Below are positions 55,206 to 64,000 of a DNA stretch of 64,000 nucleotides, piece by piece (positions within the stretch are counted from its first letter, which is position 1; the number at the start of each line of letters is the position of its first letter). Both the position numbers and the translations under genes were made by a program. The stretch comes from Chenopodium formosanum. Lineage: Eukaryota > Streptophyta > Magnoliopsida > Caryophyllales > Amaranthaceae. The stretch spans positions 30,688,728 through 30,752,727 of the forward strand of contig CM044871.1 in the NCBI GenBank assembly GCA_024500155.1, in the 5' to 3' direction. The notes under the pieces are model-generated. The model worked only from the letters and a program-made list of their open reading frames with translations. It was not told where the DNA came from and did no database searches.

Positions 55206-56105
55206 TAGTTAGTAAATAGTAATTAATAATGAATAATTATAACATTTCATAGTATTCCGTAGTGACCATAGTAATTAATTAGATTAACGGTAATTCATGG
55301 TTAAAGTTTTCAAAGTTGACCACAATATTAGAAATTGGAAAAACATTTGGGGACGAAGGGAGTATACCGATAACATAAAAACAATAACAATTATAACAAT
55401 AATGAAAATAATGATGACTATAATAATAAAAAGGAAAAATTGTCAGCAATAATCGGAACTTTTGCTTGTCCGCCAATAATAATCCCAACTTTGGATAATT
55501 CACCATCAGTTCCAACTTTGTGTGGGATTCATTTCTATTGCACCCTATTTACCTGAAACTGGATTAGGATGTTATCTTAAAGGAGTTGAGTTGTTTCCCT
55601 CCCTTATTACTGCCACGTTAGCTCTCCCTCCCAACTACTCTCTGCTACTCCCTCCCTTTCAATTACTTCTTCATTTAATACAACAGAGCATCCAAAAAAA
55701 AAAAAAAAAAAAAAAAAAAACTGAAATTGGCGCCATTATTGAAGCTTGAACCATAATTGTACTTTTCCCTAACGTCACGACCTTCCATTTCTGACAAGTA
55801 GAAGCACCACGCGATATTTGGATAGTGAATTAGGTAAGTTTTTAACCCTAAATTTCGCTAAAATTGCGCTTAAAGTTTGCTACTTTATCTCAAACCCTAC
55901 TGAATTAAATTGGGAATTGATGAATTTGTGTATGGATATGCATTATTTGTTAATTATGGTTGCAAATTGTTGTGGGTTTGTATCATATAGTGTTTTGTTG
56001 TTGTTGGTTTGTTTGTTGTTATTGGTTTTTGCTGTTTAACTTCGAATCCTACATGCTTGGATTTAGTGTAGTCTTGATTTTAATTTAGTTGCTGTTGAAT
56101 TAGGT

Positions 56106-56399
56106 ATGGCTCCCAGTAAATTTACCTTGAAAATGTAGCATGGAGGAGTGTTTCAACATCTTGATAATGGTGAATTGTGTTATGTCAATGGTAAAGGCAG
56201 AACCTTTAATGTAGACCCTGATGAACTGTGTGCTTTCTATCTGTTGGAGTTGGTTATGAAGTGTAAAAAATATAAGGACAAAATTAAGGGGTTTATGTAC
56301 TTTGTTCCAGGACTGATTTTGAAAGGTGGGTTGAGGAAAGTTGATGATGATGACAATATGAGGGAGATGATAGATGTGTCACTTAGTCATATAAGATAG
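56106..56399 (+). pseudogene. MULE transposase N-terminal PB1-like segment
   Basis: MAPSKFTLKM then an in-frame TAG, then HGGVFQHLDNGELCYVNGKG, DPDELCAFYLLELVMKC, GFMYFVPGLILKGGLRKV and DDNMREMIDVS. This is the PB1-like N-terminal domain commonly found on plant MULE proteins. A TAG at 56397 and a frameshift separate it from the next part. Confidence 0.7.
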
Positions 56400-56712
56400 T
56401 AGAGGTGTATGTTGTACATGGTGAATATGACCCAATGCCCTTCCCCAAAAGAACTTCAGCCTACTTCATCAGAAAAACCCAAAAGTGTGAGACCTAAAAA
56501 ACTACCTATAAAGAGGTGACCACCACTGAGATCTAGTCCAAGGAACAAAAGTTAACCACCCTTGACTATTTTTGAACCTTCCTAAAATGCCCTTAACAAC
56601 TCATTAAAGGCTAAAAAAATGCTCCCACTCCATTTGTTCTATTCCACCAACTAGTACTTTACCCAACCAAAGTACTTCTAGAGTTAAATATGTTATAAAC
56701 CCTGATCCCAAA

Positions 56713-57300
56713 TTGGCTCAAACACATACCACATCATCTCTTCTTGCATCTTCACAAACTTACTCTGACCTTGTGAATAATTATGAGTGGGAAGATTCAA
56801 GACCTGACATCCTTATTCCTATAAATGACCTGATCCCATCTGATAGTTCTAAGAGTGACAAAGATGATCCACTTTACAAACCAGCAGAATTAGATAAAGG
56901 GTTAGTGTTAGATTTAGACAAAGGGAAAGGGGCAAATTAAGGAAAGGGGCAGATTCAGTCAAAGGGAAAGGGTCAGTTTCAGACAAAGGGAAAGTTGTTA
57001 CTAGTTTTTTTTGGTGATGTTTATTTAGATGTTGAAACTAATGATGAAGAGGATAAAGTTGTAGAAGAAGCAGGTATTGGCGAGGGTCTTGATCTAGAAG
57101 CTGAAACAGGGGAAGAGGTAGAAGGGTTGGATGATTTAGAGGTAGAAGAGAAGGAGGAGATCTTGGATGAAGAGTTACAGTATGAATTAGATACTGAGGA
57201 TGAGGAGCACAATTTAGCTAGGCAAAGGGTTAAATATGCCACAACTAAGTTAATTGACAATGCAAGGAAAATAAAAAAAAAAAAGCACTTCACTATTTGA
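56713..57300 (+). pseudogene. MULE protein acidic linker
   Basis: One frame with TAA at 56938. Low-complexity LDKGKG repeats precede EVEGLDDLEVEEKEEILDEE and an ARQRVKYA motif. It ends at an A-run (57269-57283) where the frame slips to the next segment. Such acidic linkers separate the N-terminal domain from the transposase in plant MULEs. Confidence 0.6.
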
Positions 57301-57991
57301 ACACACAGGAGGAGGAAGAAGAAAGGCTAGCCGGTGATAGGGAAGAAGTTGGTGATAGGCCAGTTAGTGATTGGGAAGAAACTGGTGATAGGCCAACTGG
57401 TGATAGGGCAGAATTTGGTGAGGGTTCTTGTCCACAGAGTGATTATGAACAAAGTGATGAGGAGGTGCATACTCCACCTAAAAGTGGTGAAGAGGATTTG
57501 GAACCAAGAAAGAAAAGGAAGTCAAGCAAATCAGTGTCTAATGCACACACTGATTTTGGGAGTTTTAATGGGAAAGTGGGCCAGAGATTTGCAAACAAGG
57601 TTGAATTTAGGAATGCAGTAGCAAGATATGAGATTTTATAGGGTATGGGTGTGTATTTCGAAGTGAGTGACAGTAAAAGGCAACAAAGATTAGGTATGAG
57701 TTGCCTTGATACTTGCCCATTCTATGTGTATGCTTCATGGGACAGTAGGAGAGCATGTATTATTGTTAAGAATATGAACGGTGAGCATACTTGCAGAGGA
57801 ATATGAAAAGGAATAGGCAGCTTAAGACCGACAAGATGGGTAGCTTCCCATTTTCTGGAGGTATTCAAGACAAGGCCTCATTGGCCTACAAAGGATATTC
57901 AAAATGTGTTAGAAAAGCTTTTAAAATGTTGGTAAGTAGAGACTTTTCTTATAAAGTGAAGTACAAGGCTAATAGGATGTTGCATGGTTCT
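57297..57991 (+). pseudogene. MULE transposase, MuDR N-terminal and zinc-binding region
   Basis: Includes repeated GDR(P)xxGD segments, then GQRFANKVEFRNAVARYEIL and a TAG (57640), FEVSDSKRQQRLG, CPFYVYASWDSRR and NGEHTC (C/H pattern of the MuDR domain). In another frame come MKRNRQLKTD and, finally, MLHGS. It stops at the LTR insertion; the frame resumes at 62186 with MHDHYNKLEGY. Confidence 0.8.
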
Positions 57992-59512
57992 TGATGCGTG
58001 CCATTTATGACATTCTTAGGCTAGGTTTTGTTCATATTTTTATGCTCGTGTTTAGTCTGTCGTGTTTTTAGGGAATAATGCTTGATTTGCGTGTTTGTGT
58101 GTTAGGTTAGAGGAATGCATGCTTTTAATGGTTTTCATATTATTTTATTCATTTCTCGGCTATTTCTCTCGCTTCTCCATTTCTTTGACTTTTTTTGTAG
58201 GTATGTCAAGTTCCCCGAGATTTGATAATCAAGGAGGGAGCTCAAGTGCATTCAAGGAATTTAACGGAGCCAAGATTAAGAAGCCAAGCATGCAAGTCAA
58301 GCCAACCAAGGAAGCTTCGCAAGCATTAGTGCCTTGAAGCCGCCTCGAGCAAGCGCACCAAAGCTGCAACCACCAAGTAACCAGCGCACATCAGCCCAGC
58401 CAACAGCCGCGGGCTGGCCGCAGGCGCAAGGTTGCTGCAGCTAAAATCGATCAATTCCAACCAAAAACTCACCTCGGTCAGGCCTCGGGTGTGGCTTTCT
58501 GGGTTTTATTCGCATTTTAGTTTCTTTTCTCCGTTTGTTTATATATTGTACGGTCTTCTTTATTCTTCATACATGAAATTCTTTAGATTAGAATAGTTTC
58601 TCTCTCCTCTAAGGAGGATAAGGGTAGATTAGGAGTTCCTCTCTCTAGATCAGGAGTAGTTTTAGAGAGAGAAAGTGAGGGATTTCAATGGTGATTGAGA
58701 GATTGAAGATACAAGCGTGGCATTTGTGTTGAAGATCTTCTCTATTATCAATGAGCATTCTTAACTCTATCTCACCTTATTGCTTTGTTTTATTACATGT
58801 TTGTTTGGTTTAATTTTGATGTTTGATTCTTGATAGTGTAATTGTTCTTGATATATTGTTGATTCTTGATTTCTTTAGTTGATTGTTGATAGATGATGAT
58901 ATTTGAGTAGTTGTTTGGCTAGGAATTGGGTGAAACTTGTATGATTGATTAATTGTGATTAATTTGGGAATTGTGTTGATTAATTGTTGAGATTAAAGTG
59001 ATTAATGAAGGTTTGCATGTGTGTAATTCGATTAGGCCTTGAGAATTATTCTAGATTGCATTGTAATTGCTAATGACACGAACAATTGATTTAGGAATTG
59101 CAATTATCGATTGGTTTAGATTGTGATTCTCTTAGTTTGTTATTCATTGTGAACCCTAGCTTAACAATTAGGATATAGCTCTTTGATTCCATTTGATTGC
59201 TCTTATCATTAGTCTTTACAACCTTTGATTGACATGATCTTCCCAAGTTGTTGCAATTAACATGATTACTTGTTGATCCCTGTTCCTAGTGTTTAATTTC
59301 CTTGGTTACTTGTTTCGTTAGTTGTTAGTATTCTCTCTTTATCTTTGGCTTCAACCTAGTTTAGGCACCCAAATCGAAAGCATTTGAACATTACCGTTTC
59401 TTTGGGTTCAACCCTCGACTTGCCTCTATACTCGTATTTAGTTTGGTTAAGTGTTTATAAATTTAGTTTCACCGAGGGAAGATTAGATAATGACCTAGTT
59501 TTCCTCTAGTTA
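57992..59512 (+). repeat. Left LTR of the gag-only element, about 1.52 kb
   Basis: Start TGATGCGTGCC. The end (ATAATGACCTAGTTTTCCTC) matches the right fragment. A short ORF at 58203 (MSSSPRFDNQGG) and a proline/alanine-rich stretch to 58440 lie inside it. TATATATTGTACGG near 58538 may be a TATA region. 58780-59340 is rich in TTGATT words. Confidence 0.75.
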
Positions 59513-59515
59513 AAA

Positions 59516-59533
59516 TGGCGTCGTTGCCGGGGA
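59516..59533 (+). promoter_or_regulatory. Primer binding site for tRNA-Asp
   Basis: TGGCGTCGTTGCCGGGGA is complementary to the 3' end of tRNA-Asp with one mismatch (GTC for GCC). It lies a few bases after the LTR end. Confidence 0.88.
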
Positions 59534-59626
59534 ACAGTGTCTATGTTTGAGTGTTTTTGATTGCTTGAGTCTAGGTCTTTGTTTATACTTTTCTTTTATT
59601 TGATTTTTTTTTTATTTTGTATAAAA

Positions 59627-61138
59627 ATGGCATATCTCTCATTTCCTCAATTTGACAATGAGCCTTTTTGTGAATATATCAATAGACTTGAGGGATTTTT
59701 GGACTATAATTGTTGTAGTCTTTGGGAGGCTTGTGAGATTTGTTATTTTGGTTTGAATGAGCAAACTAGGGATAAAGTTGAATGTATGCATAATGGTGAA
59801 TTTAGAGCATTGTCAATTGATGATGCTTGGGATTTTTATGTTTGGTTTGCTAGGGATGTTTATGACAGGGGTAATCATGATTCTAATATGTAGTGTCTTG
59901 ATTCTTGTACTATTAGCATGAATTCCCATGATTTGTCACATGATCCTTTAAGTTAACCTAGAACACATGATTTCAACTATATTTCTCCTTTGGCTCATGA
60001 TGATGAAGTGCATGCTCAAGCTGATGCTAATGGTGTGTTTTAATATTCTTCATTATATACCATGCCTTCTTGTGATGTACTTCGTTCCCTTGATGATGAA
60101 TCTCATGTGTTTGATTGTGCCCCCACTCCCCAATGTGATGTATATGCTCATGATCTTAATGTTGATTCTTTCAATCTTGGTTGTACTACTTCTTATTCTC
60201 TTGTCGAGCCTCAACCTTCTACATCTTTTGAATCTCTTGTTGATATATTTGAGTCTCAAATTAGGTGCATTGAGCTTGATAATGAGCTTGGGCCTAGTAA
60301 GGAGATGATTCTTAATTCTATGAGAGGTCAATTAGAGATAATAAAAAAGAACGAGGAGCGTCTTGAGTAGGGAAGGAGAAGAAAACAAGAGTTAGAAAGC
60401 CAATTGTCATCCTTGATGCTTGTTTGTGAAAAATCCCAATTTAATGAGTGTGTTGAGGATGATGATGATGATTTTGAGCAACCAAGAGAGTGTAAGGATC
60501 CCATTGGTGAGCATTTGAGCGATGGTGAAGGAGTTGTGAATGAAGAGAGTATTGATTTTGAAAATCCTAACCCTCTTTCCCATCTTGATGATTCTCTTAT
60601 GCATGATTGTGATCCTTTTATCCATGAGTATTTAGATTCATTTGAGGTTATGACCAATGTGTTTATTGAGTGTCAAATGAAAACTCATAGCCTTTTGAGT
60701 GAGTTCATTAAGAATGCTTCATGGGAGAGGGATGAGTTTGAAATGAATTTGCATCCATTCATGCATGGCTTTGAGACTTTAGGCTTTAAGGAAGTTGAGG
60801 GAGTTGTTGTTTATGATTGTATTAAAGGGCATTATGTAGTTCCTCTTAGAAGTTGGATGTTTGAGGGAGATGATGATCATGAGTATTCTTCTTTTGAGGA
60901 TTCTATGATTGATTTTCATGCTCTTATTGGTGATTTGAGGCATGGTGGTGAGGAAGAATTCATTTCTGAGACCATAGCCCCTATTCCCTTTTCTCGTGTC
61001 CCTTTTTTAAGGAGCTTCAACCATATTCCCTTCACTCCTATATCCCTCCCTTCCTTCGTTAATGAGCCTATTGGGGACCCCCTCTTCTATGATGATCTTC
61101 ATGTCCCTAATTTGTCTTCTATTGAGGAAAAAGGGTGA
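59627..61138 (+). pseudogene. Gag-like acidic protein of unknown function, 503 codons with four nonsense codons
   Basis: One frame runs from ATG 59627 to TGA 61136-61138. The first 90 residues (MAYLSFPQFDNEPFCEYINR, LWEACEICYFGLNEQTRD, SIDDAWDFYVWFA) resemble the gag N-terminal core of Tat/Athila-type elements, where an N-A-D-E-A-W motif is usual. The rest is acidic, with HD, SLD and DDDDDFEQ runs, and I do not recognise it. Nonsense codons: TAG 59891, TAA 59954, TAA 60041, TAG 60368. Each fits a C-to-T change in a Gln codon, and no frameshift occurs over 1.5 kb. There is no zinc knuckle or catalytic motif. Confidence 0.75.
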
Positions 61139-61394
61139 TTTTGCCACCCAAAAAGATTTTTATGAAGAGAGTTTTCCATTCTATTCTTCTTCTTATTTTC
61201 TTGAATTTTCTTTTGATTCTTCTTCTTCTTGGCAACTCCCTCTTCATTTTATTTTGCTTGCACTAATCTTGTTGCATGCCCTTCTTATATCATTTGCCTA
61301 CTTGTTATCATATGAAATGTGTAGTAGTGCATTTGACAAGCTCTTGCGATTGTTGCAATACTATTTTACTAGAGCGGTCAAGCTTGGACCTTAA
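61139..61394 (+). pseudogene. Possible C-terminal extension with a hydrophobic segment
   Basis: After a one-base slip in the A-run at about 61129, the frame of 61062 continues (KGDFATQKDFYEESF) through about 85 more residues. These include a strongly hydrophobic stretch LHFILLALILLHALLISFA, then SAFDKLLRLLQYY and the TAA-terminated end KLGP. This would be a membrane-type tail on the gag-like protein, if the slip is a mutation and not the native end. Confidence 0.45.
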
Positions 61395-62010
61395 GCAAGC
61401 CTTTCTTGGGAAGTAATCCGTGTTTTATTGCTTTCATTTTCTTTTATTTTTAGAATAGATTTTCTCTCATGGAAATGTTTGTGTGCCTTTTTCTAGGTAC
61501 ATGACTTGATATACTTTGGTGCTTCGATTTGGATCAAGAATCAAGGAAGTTTGACCCCTATTTTTGCTTGCACATGGAAAATAAGTTTCAATTCTTGAGG
61601 AAATTAGCTTTGAAAGGTTAAATTGGGTCATTTGCGGGTATTTACAACCACCTAAAATACGGTAATATCTTTCCTTGCTCTCTCTCTAATGGTTGATGCC
61701 TTGTTGGATATGTGTTGGTATTGTTGGATAAATCTCTTTGTTTTCCCCTCCCGTGGAATATTTGATTTATGTTTGAGCATGTTGTATCATTCAAGCTTGG
61801 GGGAGGGCATTCTAACATGTTTGGTAGGATTTTGATTCATATATGCCATACAGATTTGTATATGCATTTCCATGTTCTTTATTTTGCAAAACTCCAAAAA
61901 GATTTTTATTTCTATCAAGGCAAATTTGCAATGTGTTTTTGTTTTGTTCTTGCTTTGGACATAATAACATTTGGACTTGTATAGTTGAATGTTTTTCTTC
62001 TTAAATGGTA
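61395..62010 (+). other. 3' non-coding region of the gag-only element
   Basis: No coding signal. AAGCTTGGGGGAGG at 61793-61806 is the polypurine-type motif seen before 3' LTRs in this group, but the LTR start expected after it is missing. A deletion therefore removed most of the right LTR up to 62010. Confidence 0.6.
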
Positions 62011-62180
62011 CTTTGGCTTCAACCTAATTTAGGTACCCAAATCGAAAGCATTTGAACATTACCGTTCCTTTGGGTTCGACCCTTGATTTGCCTCTATACT
62101 CGTATTTAGGTTTGTTAAGTATTTATAAATTTAGTTTGACTGAGGGAAGATTAGATAACGATCTAGTTTTCCTCTCATCA
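62011..62180 (+). repeat. Right LTR fragment of the gag-only element
   Basis: Matches 59343-59512 (CTTTGGCTTCAACCTA, TCGAAAGCATTTGAACATTA, GAGGGAAGATTAGATAA) with roughly 10 percent differences by eye. Ends CATCA followed by GTTCT. Confidence 0.85.
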
Positions 62181-62185
62181 GTTCT

Positions 62186-63600
62186 ATGCATGACCATTAC
62201 AACAAGCTAGAAGGTTACATGGTTGTATTGCATAACAACAACCCCGATACTAAGTTGGAGTTAGTTAATGTTAGTGAGAAACATCCTCCAACCTTTAAGA
62301 GGTTGTTCATCTGATTTGAAGGGTTGAGAATTGGGTGGTTGGAGGGATGTAGGAAGATACTGGCAGTAGATGCTTGTTTCCTCAAGACATTTTTGGGAGG
62401 TCAGCTTACGTCAACTGTGGGAAGAGACAACAATAATTAGATTTTCCTAGTTTGTTGGGCAATTGTTGAAGGGGAGAACAATGATTCTTGGGAGTGGTTC
62501 TTCAAGAAAATGCAATAAAGTTTAGATCTGAAGGATGGGGAAGGAATGACAATCATTTCAGATGAGCATCAGGTTTGAACCCATACTCTTTCAAAGTGTT
62601 GCACATTTACATATTCTGGAAATGCATTTAAACTATATCACTTGTGTTAATGTGCAGAGCATCTTGCATGGAGTGTCAACTATGTTGCCAAATGTAGAGC
62701 ACATGCATTATGCAAGACACATCTTTGCACAATGGCACAAGACATACAGGGGAGATGAATTGAAGTTGCTGTTTTGGAGGGTTGCTAAATCTTATAGCAT
62801 AGCTCACTATGATGAGAACCTTGAAAAACTAGGAAAGGTGAACATGGATGTTGCAAATTATTTCAAAGCCTACAACCCTAAAGTATTTTGTAGGGCTTTC
62901 CTTAACCTTAAAATCAAGACGGATGCCATTACAAGTAACATTTCTAAGACATTCAATGGCTACATCATACAAGCCAGAACAAAGCACCTGCTTTACTGCC
63001 TGGAGGATATAAGATCAGCTTTGATGAAGAGGCTGGTTGTTGAGAGGCAATAAATGATGAAAGAAACTACACTGTTGTGTCCAAGGATTCAAGCTAAGCT
63101 GGATATTGAGAAGTAAAATACAGCTGAATGTGAGGTCATGCCATCATCTGAGACCCTATTCAATGTGAGCTATTACTTGAACCAACTGGGGGTGAATTTC
63201 AAAACCACAAGTTGCACCTGAAGGAAATGGGACATGCTTGGTATCCCATGTTGCCATGCAGTTGCATCAATTTATTTCATTGGCAAGGAAGCTGAGCATT
63301 ATGTTGATTAAAGTTACCACAAGGCCACCTACTTTAAAGCTTATGCTGGTATGTGTCTTCATTGTATACTTAGTCAAATAGGTGTCTTAATGTCGTTGGT
63401 TAGTATTAATTGTTTGGCTGTTATGTGTAGGATCTATTCCCTCTTGTGAATGGGGAAATCATTGGCCTAAGGTCTTCAGTACAATAGACCCACCTCAAAT
63501 TAAAATTAGACCTGGTAGACCTAGGAAAAACAGGATCAAGGATCCTTTTGAAAACCCCAAAAAAACAAGGATCCATTACAAGGAATGGGGTTTAAATGAC
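62186..63600 (+). pseudogene. MULE transposase catalytic core and SWIM finger
   Basis: Resumes with MHDHYNKLEGYM, then LAVDACFLKTFLGGQLTS (first catalytic Asp), AIVEGENNDSWEWFF and MTIISDEHQ (second Asp). A GT-AG intron at 62573-62657 is followed by SILHGVSTMLPNVEHMHYAR and HIFAQWHKTYRGDELKLLFW. Further on come the SWIM motif C-T-(stop)-R-K-W...GIPCCHAVASI near 63217-63270, with a TGA replacing the second Cys, and a second intron at 63349-63430. It ends with a basic GRPRKNRIKDPFE tail. In-frame stops occur at about 62311, 62438, 62516, 63051 and 63222. Confidence 0.85.
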
Positions 63601-63612
63601 TTGCTCCCTATG

Positions 63613-64000
63613 TGACAAGGTAAAGTCGTATGCCTTAATAAAAAAAAATTACCTAAATCACTAACTAAGGTAGATAGGGAAGTAGGGTCGATCTCCACAG
63701 GGAAACAAGTCTTTTTACTCCTAATTAAATATTATAATCTAAATTATTTAAGTAACCAATATTTATAATTAAGTAAAAGATTAAACTACTAAGGTTGAGA
63801 ATGAGAAGAAAACAATATATGAAAGGATCTAGGGCATAGGTTCACCAAAAAATAATATTCTAGGGTAAAACATAGTAATCAATCATTGACATTGCATAAA
63901 TAACATGATTAACAGGCTCTCGCAATTTATTAATCAACATAGATCTAACAGGCTCTCGCAATTTACTAGATCTAGTCCTTATTGAAAATAACCTTTAATA
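63613..64000 (-). repeat. Partial LTR related to the Athila-like element, cut by the window edge
   Basis: TGACAAGGTAAAGTCGTATG parallels TGACAGGGTAGAGTCGTATC at 8218 and 16340. Similarity continues through AGATAGGGAAGTAGGGTCGA, AGGGCATAGGTTCACCA and the CTCTCGCAATTTA/CTAGA segments. It is diverged, so it is a related family member, not a recent copy. Orientation is inferred from 8218-17744. Confidence 0.8.

Larger units (their letters stand above)
57987..62185 (+). mobile_element. Non-autonomous LTR element with a single gag-like ORF
   Basis: Flanked by the 5-bp duplication GTTCT (57987-57991, 62181-62185), which splits a His-Gly-Ser-Met stretch of the MULE transposase. The left LTR (57992-59512) starts TGATGCG; only the last 170 bp of the right LTR remain (62011-62180, ending CATCA). 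A tRNA-Asp-type primer site, one long ORF and a late AAGCTTGGGGGAGG purine tract follow. No protease, RT, RNase H or integrase. The primer site and gag-like start point to the Athila/Tat side of Ty3/gypsy. Confidence 0.8.
55433..63612 (+). mobile_element. Decayed autonomous MULE (left end and transposase), right end lost beyond an LTR insertion
   Basis: The left terminus GGAAAAATTGTCAGCAATAATC at 55433 matches the termini at 1262 over GGAAAAATTGTCA. A PB1-like N-terminal protein segment, an acidic region, MuDR-type transposase and SWIM zinc finger follow on the + strand, all with stops and frameshifts. Its reading frame is interrupted at 57991/62186 by an LTR element and cut at 63613 by another LTR. 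The right inverted repeat is outside the window. Confidence 0.8.

Noticed and set aside
53731..55360. One long Stowaway element from ACTCCCTCG (53731) to GAAGGGAGTA (55353)
   Set aside because: The subterminal sequences do not pair and two other complete elements lie between them, so these are more likely separate MITE fragments.
60404..61138. Independent host gene of 244 codons
   Set aside because: Same frame as the preceding segments back to 59627, behind a tRNA-Asp primer site and an LTR, so it is part of the retroelement ORF.

Overview
The window is nuclear DNA from a flowering plant. The evidence is GT-AG introns in a conserved plant gene, plus Ty1/copia, Ty3/gypsy chromovirus, Athila-like, RTE-LINE, SINE, Mutator-like (MULE), Stowaway-like and Helitron elements in AT-rich sequence. 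The recurrent CTCCGTA-type termini and the repeat style make a Caryophyllales species such as a spinach or chenopod relative plausible, but this is only an impression.

Only one host gene is convincing. It is a YacP-like NYN-domain protein (PIN-fold, predicted RNase-like) on the + strand. Its 5' exons lie left of the window and its last six exons are at 73-142, 3872-3926, 5408-5491, 21396-21434, 30500-30546 and 30698-30800. All junctions are GT-AG and all phases agree. About 400 coding bases are spread over almost 31 kb because the introns are full of transposons.

Layout. Intron 1 in the window (143-3871): a non-autonomous MULE with 9-bp target duplication (1262-2596) and a degenerate minisatellite. 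Intron 2 (3927-5407): a Stowaway-like element. Intron 3 (5492-21395): a truncated RTE LINE, a decayed copia element (about 6868-18604) holding an Athila-like element (8218-17744) that lacks reverse transcriptase, RNase H and integrase, a second small MULE (19201-20175), and a SINE. Intron 4 (21435-30499): a chromovirus (22093-28219) with an internal tandem duplication of its RT core, and a Stowaway MITE.

From 31 to 55 kb I see no host gene: nested MULE-type MITEs (33068-34974), foldback repeats, a SINE, two TIR elements filled with CCCGAAC-type degenerate repeats (38448-39524, 49902-50586), and several Helitrons. One Helitron (41605-48372) carries a copia element with near-identical LTRs (41907-47524).

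From 55433 to the right edge lies a decayed autonomous MULE. Its transposase reading frame is split by a non-autonomous LTR element (57992-62180) that encodes one gag-like acidic protein with four nonsense codons, and it is cut again at 63613 by an LTR related to that of the Athila-like element. The MULE's terminal bases match those of the small MULEs in the host introns, so it is a candidate source of transposase for them.

The most unusual items are the palindrome cluster of the form CGCCCGRYCGGGCG shared by the LTRs and interior of the RT-less Athila-like element, the polymerase-free LTR element with a single novel gag-like ORF, and the RT duplication in the chromovirus.
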